Below, piece after piece: positions 6,648 to 11,904 of a stretch of DNA of 11,904 nt. The position numbers and the translations under genes were made by a program. The stretch covers positions 1 to 11,904 of the forward strand of contig JAJRAT010000122.1 of assembly GCA_028682845.1 (NCBI GenBank), in the 5' to 3' direction. The notes beneath the pieces are model-generated. The model made no database searches. It saw only the letters and a program-made list of their open reading frames with translations, and was not told the DNA's origin. This DNA is from Methanothrix sp. (GTDB lineage Archaea > Halobacteriota > Methanosarcinia > Methanotrichales > Methanotrichaceae). Every line of letters starts with the position of its first letter. Position 1 is the stretch's first letter.

Positions 6648-6663
6648 CGTGGGATTGGATCGC

Positions 6664-7329
6664 ATGGATCGCAAGGTGGTAGTACCGGGTGATCTTCTCT
6701 CTGAGGATGCCAAGAGGTCGGGCGACGGGACGTACATCAAAGATAAATGCGTCTACTCCCTGCTCTATGGTCTTGCGAACTACAGGGATAAGATAAATGT
6801 CATACCTCTGGCGGGAAAATATATACCTGCACCGGGGGACAACGTAATTGGAACAGTGAAGGACATAACCTTCTCCAATTGGATCGTGGATATCAATTCG
6901 CCTTACGACGGGTTGCTGCACATCTCCGAGTTCCCGACGAGGATCGATTCGGAAGAGATGTCCAAGCATTTGCGCATCGGCAGCTCTATCATGACCAAGG
7001 TGAAGGATGTGGACCCCACTATGAAGGTGGAGCTCACCTTAAATGACCGCAAGCTCGGAAAGATCATGACCGGCCAGGTCATTGAGATCAGTCATACCCG
7101 CGTTCCGAGGCTCATCGGCAAAGGCGGCTCCATGATCAGCATGCTGAAGAAAGAGGTGAACTGCAACATCTTCGTTGGTCAGAACGGACGAATATGGATC
7201 AACGGAGGAGCAGAAGATACGGATCTGGCCCTCAAGACTATTCACTTGATTGAGAAGGAAGCCCACACCAACGGTTTGACGGATAGGATTGTGGCCTTCC
7301 TCAAGAGCGAGAAAGGGGCCAGAAGTTGA
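6664..7329 (+). CDS. rrp4: Exosome complex RNA-binding protein Rrp4
   Basis: Rrp4 caps the archaeal exosome hexamer and binds the RNA that enters the central channel. I chose the ATG at 6664, which gives 221 aa beginning [20 protein letters not shown] lies 9 nt upstream. A TTG at 6640 would overlap the SBDS stop and add residues unlike the family. The N-terminal domain (1-60) includes [15 protein letters not shown]. The S1 domain (~60-130) carries [20 protein letters not shown] and [12 protein letters not shown]. The KH domain (~134-200) has [20 protein letters not shown] with the GKGG loop at 152-155. All three domains are complete. Csl4, the alternative cap, and DnaG are not present in the window. 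Confidence 0.95.
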   Translation: MDRKVVVPGDLLSEDAKRSGDGTYIKDKCVYSLLYGLANYRDKINVIPLAGKYIPAPGDNVIGTVKDITFSNWIVDINSPYDGLLHISEFPTRIDSEEMSKHLRIGSSIMTKVKDVDPTMKVELTLNDRKLGKIMTGQVIEISHTRVPRLIGKGGSMISMLKKEVNCNIFVGQNGRIWINGGAEDTDLALKTIHLIEKEAHTNGLTDRIVAFLKSEKGARS

Positions 7330-7334
7330 TCGCT

Positions 7335-8081
7335 ATGGATAAAAGTGATATATCATTTTTTAAAGACGGACTGCGCCTGGATGGCCGAAGGGCGGATCAG
7401 CTCCGGCCCATAAGGATCGAGGTGGGTGTTCTGGCAAGAGCCGACGGCTCATGTTATATCGAGATGGGTGGAAACAAGGTCATCGCCGCGGTTTACGGGC
7501 CGAGGGAGGTTCACCCCAGGCACCTGCAGGAAGTCACCAGGGCCATTGTGCGCTACAGATACAACATGGCCTCATTCTCCGTGGAGGAGCGCAAACGACC
7601 GGGTCCGGATCGCAGGTCTTACGAGCTTTCCAAGGTGAGCCGCGAGGCTCTGGAGCCCGTCATCATGACCAGCTACTTCCCGCGCTCGGTGATCGATGTC
7701 TTTGTGGAGGTCTTGCAGGCTGACGCCGGAACCAGGACTGCTGGAATTAATGCGGCGGCTGTGGCCCTGGCGGATGCCGGAATTCCCATGAAGAGCATGA
7801 TCAGTTCCTGTGCCGCCGGAAAGGTAGCGGATACCATTGTCCTCGATCCGATGAAAGAGGAGGACAACTTCGGCCAGGCCGATCTGCCCATCGCCATGAC
7901 CCCGGGCGGGGACATCACTCTGATGCAGATGGACGGCGGTCTGAGCCCTGATGAATTCCATCAGGCAGTGGAGATGGCAATGAAAGGTGCGAGGGATATC
8001 TACGAGATGCAAAGAGCGGCTCTGGTGGAGAAGTACGGCAAGATTGAGGCGTCCACGATTGAGGTGAATGCCTGTGAGTAG
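7335..8081 (+). CDS. rrp41: Exosome core subunit Rrp41 (catalytic RNase PH-type phosphorolytic 3'-5' exoribonuclease)
   Basis: Rrp41 alternates with Rrp42 in the hexameric ring and carries the phosphorolytic active site, which degrades RNA from the 3' end or adds A-rich tails. The 248-aa product begins [16 protein letters not shown]. It has the RNA-contacting segment [20 protein letters not shown], the phosphate-binding [10 protein letters not shown] (Arg134), and [14 protein letters not shown], where Asp177 and Asp183 have the six-residue spacing of the catalytic pair known in Sulfolobus Rrp41. ATG 7335 is five bases after the rrp4 stop. A TTG at 7326 makes a TTGA overlap like that of rnp3/rnp2 and would add three residues, so the start is not certain. 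The GAGGTGA near its end serves rrp42. Confidence 0.96.
   Translation: MDKSDISFFKDGLRLDGRRADQLRPIRIEVGVLARADGSCYIEMGGNKVIAAVYGPREVHPRHLQEVTRAIVRYRYNMASFSVEERKRPGPDRRSYELSKVSREALEPVIMTSYFPRSVIDVFVEVLQADAGTRTAGINAAAVALADAGIPMKSMISSCAAGKVADTIVLDPMKEEDNFGQADLPIAMTPGGDITLMQMDGGLSPDEFHQAVEMAMKGARDIYEMQRAALVEKYGKIEASTIEVNACE
8061..8067 (+). promoter_or_regulatory. Strong ribosome site setting the rrp42 start
   Basis: GAGGTGA is nearly the full archaeal consensus. It lies 6 nt before GTG 8074 but directly touches ATG 8068, so the GTG is the better start. Confidence 0.75.
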
Positions 8082-8850
8082 CGTTATCTCCGAGATCCGC
8101 AAGGATTTCATATACAACCTGCTCCTCAAAGGCGAGAGAGTGGATGGCCGCACCTTTGACCAGTATCGCGATATCTCCATTGAACGGGATGTGATTCGCA
8201 AGGCTGAGGGAAGCGCGCTTGTGAAATTGGGATCAAGCCAGGTGCTGGTGGGCATCAAGATGCAGCCGGGAGAGCCCTTCCAGGATACGCCCAACCGCGG
8301 CGTCATCATCACCAATGCCGAGCTGGTGCCTCTGGCTTCGCCAAATTTCGAGCCGGGCCCGCCAAATGAGGTGGGAATAGAACTGGCGCGCGTGGTGGAC
8401 AGAGGCGTGCGCGAATCCAAGGCCGTGGACCTGGAAGCGCTATGCATCGTTCCCGGCAAGCAGGTTTGGATCATATTCATAGATGTGCATATCCTGGATG
8501 ATTGCGGAAATATCCTGGATGCGGCATCTCTGGGAGCCATCGCCGCGCTGCTCTCGACAAAAGTTCCCGCCAGCAGGTTCGGCCTGGGCGAAGACTACAT
8601 GCTGCCGTTAAACGACATTCCCGTCGCTACGACTGCAATCGAGTTTGGCGATGTGTTGATGTTTGATCCGGGCGTGGATGAGGAATCGATAGCCAACACC
8701 AAGTTGACTGTCATCACCACGGCCAAGGGCGAGATTTGCGGCATGCAAAAGAGCGGCAAAGGATTGCTGAAGCCCGAGCAGATCTACCGCATCGTTGATA
8801 TAGCATGTGAGAAGGCAAGAGAAATCCGGGAAAAGTTTCTGGAAGCATGA
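8074..8850 (+). CDS. rrp42: Exosome core subunit Rrp42 (non-catalytic)
   Basis: Rrp42 is the structural partner of Rrp41 in the archaeal exosome ring; it has the RNase PH fold but lacks the catalytic Asp pair. From GTG 8074 the product is 258 aa. The N-terminal helix ([20 protein letters not shown]) leads into [14 protein letters not shown]. Next come [20 protein letters not shown], the loop [20 protein letters not shown], then [21 protein letters not shown] and [20 protein letters not shown]. The segment where Rrp41 has its Asp pair reads [20 protein letters not shown] here, as is usual for Rrp42. The start overlaps the end of rrp41 by eight bases. A 47-base gap follows. Confidence 0.96.
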   Translation: MSSVISEIRKDFIYNLLLKGERVDGRTFDQYRDISIERDVIRKAEGSALVKLGSSQVLVGIKMQPGEPFQDTPNRGVIITNAELVPLASPNFEPGPPNEVGIELARVVDRGVRESKAVDLEALCIVPGKQVWIIFIDVHILDDCGNILDAASLGAIAALLSTKVPASRFGLGEDYMLPLNDIPVATTAIEFGDVLMFDPGVDEESIANTKLTVITTAKGEICGMQKSGKGLLKPEQIYRIVDIACEKAREIREKFLEA

Positions 8851-8897
8851 ATTCGTTGATCAATCGCATAATTTGATAGTAATCGGAAGTAATCATC

Positions 8898-9179
8898 ATG
8901 GCTAAGCAGACTACAAAAGGAAGAAAGAGCAGGTCGGCAGCTAGGTTTGGCCCCAGATATGGCCGCAAGTCGCGAAAGCTTGTGGCGGACATGGAGGAGA
9001 AGACCAGGGCGCTGTACGACTGCCCCCAGTGCGGAAGAACGAAGGTAAGCAGAGAGAGCACGGCTATATGGACCTGCAGCAAGTGCGGCTACACCTTTGC
9101 GGGCGGCTGCTTCATTCCCGAGACTTCTTTAGGCCGCTCTGTGCAGCGCTCTCTCAAGAAGGTTCTTGAGGCTGAGTAG
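8898..9179 (+). CDS. rpl37ae: Large ribosomal subunit protein L37Ae
   Basis: L37Ae is a small zinc-ribbon protein of the 50S subunit. The 93-aa product has a basic N-terminus ([23 protein letters not shown]), helix, then CPQCGRTKV (Cys42, Cys45) and [11 protein letters not shown] (Cys60, Cys63). These four cysteines bind Zn in the family. The C-terminal helix is [14 protein letters not shown]. Length and motif spacing are normal. The ATG at 8898 follows a 47-base gap, the largest inside the operon, with only a weak GGAAG 13 nt or so upstream. A secondary promoter in the gap cannot be excluded, but no clear TATA is visible. Confidence 0.96.
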   Translation: MAKQTTKGRKSRSAARFGPRYGRKSRKLVADMEEKTRALYDCPQCGRTKVSRESTAIWTCSKCGYTFAGGCFIPETSLGRSVQRSLKKVLEAE

Positions 9180-9182
9180 AAA

Positions 9183-9320
9183 ATGGCCTATAAGTGCACC
9201 AGATGCAAGAAGACCGTTGAGGTTGACTATGAGTACAGCGGCATACGCTGTCCTTATTGCGGGCATCGCATCCTGATGAAGGAGCGGCCCACTACGGTCA
9301 AAAAGATGTTTGCCGTGTGA
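9183..9320 (+). CDS. rpoP: DNA-directed RNA polymerase subunit P (Rpo12)
   Basis: This 45-codon gene encodes the small zinc-binding subunit of archaeal RNA polymerase, the homologue of eukaryotic Rpb12. The product begins [20 protein letters not shown] and continues [16 protein letters not shown]. The four cysteines (5, 8, 23, 26) form the zinc site, and the C-terminal [11 protein letters not shown] is the expected polymerase-contacting tail. The size of 45 aa is normal for the subunit. It starts three bases after the L37Ae stop, and a GAGG site lies in the end of that gene. Its TGA shares its last base with the ATG of the Brix gene (TGATG), so the two are probably translationally coupled. 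It is easily missed because of its size. Confidence 0.95.
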   Translation: MAYKCTRCKKTVEVDYEYSGIRCPYCGHRILMKERPTTVKKMFAV

Positions 9321-9751
9321 TGCTGGTCACCACATCGCGAGACCCGTCCGCAAAAGCGAGGAGACTGGGAAAGGCTTTAGCCTTATTCCTCTGTGCGCCT
9401 TATGTGAATCGGGGAAAGCAAAGTCCGGGTGATGACGAAACCTGGCTGGTGGTGGTTGAGGATCACGGTAATCCTCGCGGGCTTATCAAGCGTTCCAACG
9501 GACTGGAAGAGCAATTATCCTTCAAGGTTGCTCTCGAACCCGAGCCTGTCAAGGGACGCTCAAAGAGGATCGTTTCGGTAGTGACGGGCAAGATGGAGGA
9601 AGCCCTGCCGATAGCCTGGTTCTTTGAACTGGAGTGGCAGGAGACACTTGAGACGCTCGCGCACGGGCCGAGGCGTGCCCTGGTTGTTGCATCCGGCGAG
9701 ATCGATTTCGTGGATGAGGATGAGGCCAAGTTCAGGCTGAAGATATGCTAG
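9320..9751 (+). CDS. Brix domain protein (archaeal Imp4-like ribosome biogenesis factor)
   Basis: Brix/Imp4 proteins act in ribosomal RNA processing and subunit assembly. The 143-aa product starts [20 protein letters not shown]; the TSR..S...R.F/L type opening is the hallmark of the family. The rest carries VNRGKQSPGDD, LVVVEDHGNPRGLIKRSNGL (the conserved strand-turn-Gly-Pro region) and a second half repeat with EIDFVDEDEAKFRLKI at the end. The archaeal forms are short single-domain proteins of about 150 aa, so this is full length. The start is fixed by the TGATG junction with rpoP; an upstream extension from 9257 would overlap rpoP heavily. It overlaps the next gene by seven bases. Confidence 0.85.
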   Translation: MLVTTSRDPSAKARRLGKALALFLCAPYVNRGKQSPGDDETWLVVVEDHGNPRGLIKRSNGLEEQLSFKVALEPEPVKGRSKRIVSVVTGKMEEALPIAWFFELEWQETLETLAHGPRRALVVASGEIDFVDEDEAKFRLKIC

Positions 9752-9972
9752 GCTGTGCAGAGTTTGTCTTCGAGACTCCGGAGCCGGATGCGATTTATCA
9801 GGCGCTCGGGCCGGAGCTGGATGACGAACTCCATAGATCCAATGTGGAGATGCGCCTAAGCGAGGGCGCACTCACGCTGTTGGTCCGGGGCGATGATGTC
9901 GTCTCCCTCCGGGCAGCCTTAAATACCTGGATAAGGTTGGTCAAGATCGCGTTTGAGATGGTGAATATATGA
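9745..9972 (+). CDS. pcc1: KEOPS complex subunit Pcc1
   Basis: Pcc1 is the dimerising subunit of the KEOPS complex, which with Kae1 and Bud32 makes the universal tRNA modification t6A37. The 75-aa product has the family's small alpha/beta pattern: AEFVFETPEPDAIYQALGPE (strand then helix), SNVEMRLSEGALTLLVRGDD (two strands) and a long helix VVSLRAALNTWIRLVKIAFEM. The SLRAALNTWIRLVK segment with the conserved Arg and Asn is characteristic. Length is normal. The ATG lies inside the end of the Brix gene (7-base overlap), and the stop overlaps prefoldin beta by ATGA. The other KEOPS genes are not in the window. Confidence 0.85.
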   Translation: MLGCAEFVFETPEPDAIYQALGPELDDELHRSNVEMRLSEGALTLLVRGDDVVSLRAALNTWIRLVKIAFEMVNI

Positions 9973-10331
9973 GTGGCGAATTGCCTCCCCAGATACAGAA
10001 TCAGTTAGCGCAGCTCCAGCAACTCCAGCAGCAGGCGCAGGCCGTTATGACCCAGAAGACTCAGATTGAGGGTCTGATCCGCGAGACCGAGGCGGCGCTA
10101 AAGGAATTGGAGAAGAGTGCAGACGACGCAGTTATATACAAGAGCGTCGGCGAACTACTCTTCAAGGCTGATAAGCCGAAGCTGACGGAAGAGCTCAAAG
10201 AGAGAAAGGATATGATGGATCTGCGACTGAAGACCATGGCCAAGCAAGAGGAACGCATCCAGGGCCGGTTTACTCAGCTTCAGGAGCAGCTCAAGATGTC
10301 TCTCGGACAGATGCCGCCCAAGGGCGGCTAA
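9969..10331 (+). CDS. pfdB: Prefoldin subunit beta (GimC beta)
   Basis: Prefoldin is a jellyfish-like hexamer (two alpha, four beta) that holds unfolded proteins and passes them to the thermosome. The 120-aa product is the beta type: a long N-terminal coiled coil (PPQIQNQLAQLQQLQQQAQA, then a further heptad stretch to about residue 45), the beta-hairpin segment DDAVIYKSVGELLFKADKPK at ~52-71, and a C-terminal coiled coil (ELKERKDMMDLRLKTMAKQE and on). Gln/Leu heptads are clear. It ends in a PPKGG tail whose codons form a perfect 7-bp palindrome. The start overlaps pcc1 by ATGA. It is the last protein gene of the superoperon, and tRNA-Arg follows after 10 bases. Confidence 0.95.
   Translation: MSGELPPQIQNQLAQLQQLQQQAQAVMTQKTQIEGLIRETEAALKELEKSADDAVIYKSVGELLFKADKPKLTEELKERKDMMDLRLKTMAKQEERIQGRFTQLQEQLKMSLGQMPPKGG
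10313..10328. repeat. Perfect 7-bp inverted repeat at the pfdB stop
   Basis: GCCGCCC AA GGGCGGC can form a hairpin with a 4-base loop (six pairs). It ends just before the pfdB stop codon and 13 bases before the tRNA. No U-run follows, so it is unlikely to be an intrinsic terminator. The PPKGG codons by themselves make this palindrome, so it may be incidental. Confidence 0.6.
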
Positions 10332-10341
10332 ACCATTTAGC

Positions 10342-10416
10342 GGACCCGTGGCTTAGCCAGGATATAGCACCGGGCTTCTAACCCGGGGGTCGCGGGTTCG
10401 AATCCCGCCGGGTCCG
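10342..10416 (+). tRNA. tRNA-Arg (anticodon UCU)
   Basis: The 75-nt cloverleaf is complete. The acceptor stem GGACCCG pairs with CGGGTCC, G73 is the discriminator and the 3' CCA is not encoded. D arm GCT/AGC has a U-U mismatch at the fourth pair; G15 with C48, G18-G19 and A20 are present. The anticodon stem is CCGGG/CCCGG with loop CTTCTAA (anticodon 10377-10379). The variable loop is GGGTC. The T arm is GCGGG TTCGAAT CCCGC. There is no intron. It reads AGA and AGG codons. It starts 10 bases after pfdB and no TATA box is visible in a suitable place, so it may be processed from the operon transcript. Confidence 0.96.
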
Positions 10417-10439
10417 CCTTATTATTATCAGGTGTTTTT

Positions 10440-10628
10440 ATGTGCGAACTTTCCGTCTATACCGTCAAAGGCGATGCTCGCGAGAAGGTAATGGACGGCG
10501 TGGTCAGGCTGATTATTCAGGACGGCAGAGTGCTGATGGAAGGCATCTTCGGCGACTCCAAGGAAGTGGAGGGCAAACTGGCCGAGGTCAATATAATAGC
10601 GCAAAACGCTACCATCATCGTGACTTAG
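10440..10628 (+). CDS. CooT-like small nickel-binding family protein (PF10133)
   Basis: The 62-aa product begins with Met-Cys and reads MCELSVYTVKGDAREKVMDG, then VVRLIIQDGRVLMEGIFGDS and a short strand-rich end. This pattern and length match the CooT family, first annotated as a predicted RNA-binding protein and later shown in a bacterium to bind Ni(II) through the N-terminal Cys. CooT was found beside carbon monoxide dehydrogenase; CODH/acetyl-CoA synthase is a nickel enzyme of aceticlastic methanogens, so a nickel role would fit, but nothing here proves it. AGGTG lies 5 nt before the ATG. It sits between the tRNA and the recombinase and could be resident or cargo. Cys2 is its only Cys. Confidence 0.8.
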   Translation: MCELSVYTVKGDAREKVMDGVVRLIIQDGRVLMEGIFGDSKEVEGKLAEVNIIAQNATIIVT

Positions 10629-10670
10629 GCGGACAGGGTTGCACTATGTATCGCTTCGGGAGCTATAAAA

Positions 10671-11558
10671 ATGTCCAGGAAGCGATTAAACATAGATTGG
10701 GGACAGGTAGACGGGGTCATAGACCTCAATCCCTATTTGAAGCGTTACGAAACGCATCTTGTCGATATCGGGTTAAGAAACTCGACTGTGGTGTCTTATG
10801 TTTGGCTGGTAAAGGCGTATCTGGAATACGCAAAGACCTATAGACCAACCACAACCGATTTTGAGCAATTTAGAGAGACTCTGCATGTAAAGAATCTTTC
10901 GCGAAGCACGATCAATAATTATTCTTTCGCGATCAAGAAATATCATGCGATGTGGGGGGAACAGATAAAATATCCGTTCTTGAAAAGAAATGACGATATC
11001 CCATATTATTTTGATGACGAAGACGTTATGAGGATCTTCTCGGTCATCCACAACATAAAACACCTTGCCATGCTTCAAACCCTGTTTTTCAGCTGTCTAA
11101 GAGCCTCGGAGCTTTGTAATCTGGATGATGGCGATATCGATCTGAAGGCTCTGACACTGAGGATTCGTGAGGGAAAGGGTGGACGAGACGGAATCGTTTT
11201 CATAAACAACCAATGTGCAGCAATCCTGAAGAGATATCTCGCAGTTCGCCCCAAGCTGGACATCGATGGAAGAACGCCGCTGTTTTTTACAGACTACGGG
11301 AAGCGATGGACCAAACGCGGCTTGCATACGATATTCACAACCTACAAGAAAAGAGCAGGCATAGCGAAACAGGGCGGCGTTCATGTATTCGGTAGACATA
11401 CCCCTGCGACCCTCATGATCGCCAACGGTTGCGATCTGAGGATAGTTAAGGAATTGCTGAGGCACCGAGATATTCGCACAACTCTGCGATATGCACATGT
11501 GTCCAACAAGACCCTCAGGGACAGGTATAACGAATGTCTTAAGGTCGGGGGGCGATGA
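10671..11558 (+). CDS. Tyrosine recombinase/integrase (XerC/D-type phage integrase family)
   Basis: The protein has 295 aa. The N-terminal core-binding (SAM-like) domain spans ~20-105, with TVVSYVWLVKAYLEYAK and LSRSTINNYSFAIKKYH. The catalytic domain runs from ~118 to 295. Active-site residues are Arg144 (SCLRASELCNLDDGDI), Lys169 (REGKGGRDG), Arg242 (HVFGRHTPATLMI), His265 (ELLRHRDIRTT) and the nucleophile Tyr274 (LRYAHV). His238 is four, not three, residues before Arg242, so the usual HxxR is displaced here. GGGAG lies 8 nt upstream of the ATG. The core set of residues is otherwise whole and the protein is probably active. It is the second protein gene downstream of tRNA-Arg, a usual target for archaeal integrating elements, but other roles such as XerA-like resolution are possible. 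Confidence 0.92.
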   Translation: MSRKRLNIDWGQVDGVIDLNPYLKRYETHLVDIGLRNSTVVSYVWLVKAYLEYAKTYRPTTTDFEQFRETLHVKNLSRSTINNYSFAIKKYHAMWGEQIKYPFLKRNDDIPYYFDDEDVMRIFSVIHNIKHLAMLQTLFFSCLRASELCNLDDGDIDLKALTLRIREGKGGRDGIVFINNQCAAILKRYLAVRPKLDIDGRTPLFFTDYGKRWTKRGLHTIFTTYKKRAGIAKQGGVHVFGRHTPATLMIANGCDLRIVKELLRHRDIRTTLRYAHVSNKTLRDRYNECLKVGGR

Positions 11559-11665
11559 TTGTGGACTTTATCCGATTCCTCGAAAGAAAAGAGGCGGAAC
11601 AACGCGCCCAAGGGAACATGGAACGTCCTGATCGCTTGAAAACCTATATCTTTTTTCCCAGGTAG
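11555..11665 (+). CDS. 36-codon ORF coupled to the recombinase stop
   Basis: The ATG overlaps the recombinase TGA by four bases (ATGATG), and the G-rich GGTCGGGGGGC lies directly upstream. The predicted product begins MIVDFIRFLERKEAEQRAQG and ends RPDRLKTYIFFPR: a short hydrophobic start followed by a strongly charged helix. The ATGA coupling is the same as in the superoperon and argues for translation. No family is recognised. It may be a small partner of the recombinase (excisionase-like) or the first codons of a decayed gene. A T6 run (11651-11656) lies near its end and could instead mark termination. Confidence 0.35.
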   Translation: MIVDFIRFLERKEAEQRAQGNMERPDRLKTYIFFPR

Positions 11666-11794
11666 AATTTGATCCAAGTCTGTGGGATATACTTCTTCGT
11701 CATTCGGCTCTCATCGACTAATTTTGCTGGAACGTTGCTTCTTTTAGATAGAAAAAGACTAAATTACCTGTAGCATTTTCGATATCAGAATGTC

Positions 11795-11902
11795 TTAATC
11801 AAGTTTAATTTGCTCCGTTAAAAGTGGATTGATTTTGGTTATGGTCGCGACAGGAACACTATATGCATGATCTGCCGCGACTTGACCTTTTAAATTATCT
11901 AA
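11795..11902 (-). CDS. Possible 3' end of a minus-strand gene entering from the right edge
   Basis: The frame is open to the window end and closes with TAA at 11795. The visible 35 residues read LDNLKGQVAADHAYSVPVAT then ITKINPLLTEQIKLD, which looks like protein, while the other frames hold stops. The start lies outside. It faces the recombinase and converges on it, with about 130 bases between the two. No family is recognised. With so few residues this could still be chance. Confidence 0.35.
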   Translation of the reverse strand, partial: LDNLKGQVAADHAYSVPVATITKINPLLTEQIKLD

Positions 11903-11904
11903 GA

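Noticed and set aside
6640..6663. TTG start for rrp4 overlapping the SBDS stop
   Set aside because: It adds eight residues not typical of Rrp4, while ATG 6664 has GTGGGA 9 nt upstream and the family N-terminus.
7572..8540. 322-codon minus-strand frame over rrp41/rrp42
   Set aside because: It is antisense to two clear exosome genes, and its product resembles no protein.
11651..11656. T6 run as terminator of the recombinase unit
   Set aside because: It lies inside the possible 36-codon ORF and has no supporting context; kept only as a remark.

Overview
The window looks like a chromosomal segment of a methanogenic euryarchaeon. The Methanosarcinales, and Methanothrix (Methanosaeta) in particular, fit best from the wording of PsmA, Rrp4 and SBDS and from a CooT-like protein, but this placement is inference from memory, not a search. 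Its core, about 2.99 to 10.33 kb on the + strand, is the archaeal exosome-proteasome superoperon. The order is L15e, a PF01877/COG1325 RNA-binding protein, RNase P subunits Rnp3 and Rnp2, proteasome alpha PsmA, SBDS, exosome Rrp4-Rrp41-Rrp42, L37Ae, RNA polymerase subunit RpoP (45 codons), a Brix/Imp4-like protein, KEOPS subunit Pcc1 and prefoldin beta. Gaps are 0 to 47 nt and many genes overlap by 1 to 29 nt. A BRE/TATA pair lies about 75 nt before L15e.

Left flank (1 to about 2.6 kb, minus strand): a winged-helix regulator, an unrecognised small protein and the RNA 3'-phosphate cyclase RtcA, separated by poorly coding DNA. That DNA seems to hold gene remnants: a TrpC-like tail at the left edge, a short ORF behind the regulator, and a frameshifted reading frame behind rtcA. 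The divergent region between rtcA and L15e (2.61 to 2.99 kb) holds two kinds of short tandem repeat and the superoperon promoter.

Right flank (10.33 to 11.9 kb): tRNA-Arg(UCU) begins 10 nt after the prefoldin beta stop and is followed by a CooT-family small protein, a tyrosine recombinase and a 36-codon ORF overlapping the recombinase stop by ATGA. A minus-strand gene appears to enter from the right edge. The recombinase near a tRNA suggests an integrated-element boundary, but no duplicated tRNA 3' end was found inside the window.

The superoperon genes join RNA maturation and decay (RNase P, exosome, SBDS, Brix, L15e, L37Ae), transcription (RpoP), tRNA modification (Pcc1), folding (prefoldin) and protein turnover (PsmA). 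This arrangement is known in archaea. The less ordinary material is in the flanks: remnants, leader repeats, a tRNA that may be co-transcribed with RNase P genes, the unusual recombinase motif and its coupled mini-ORF.
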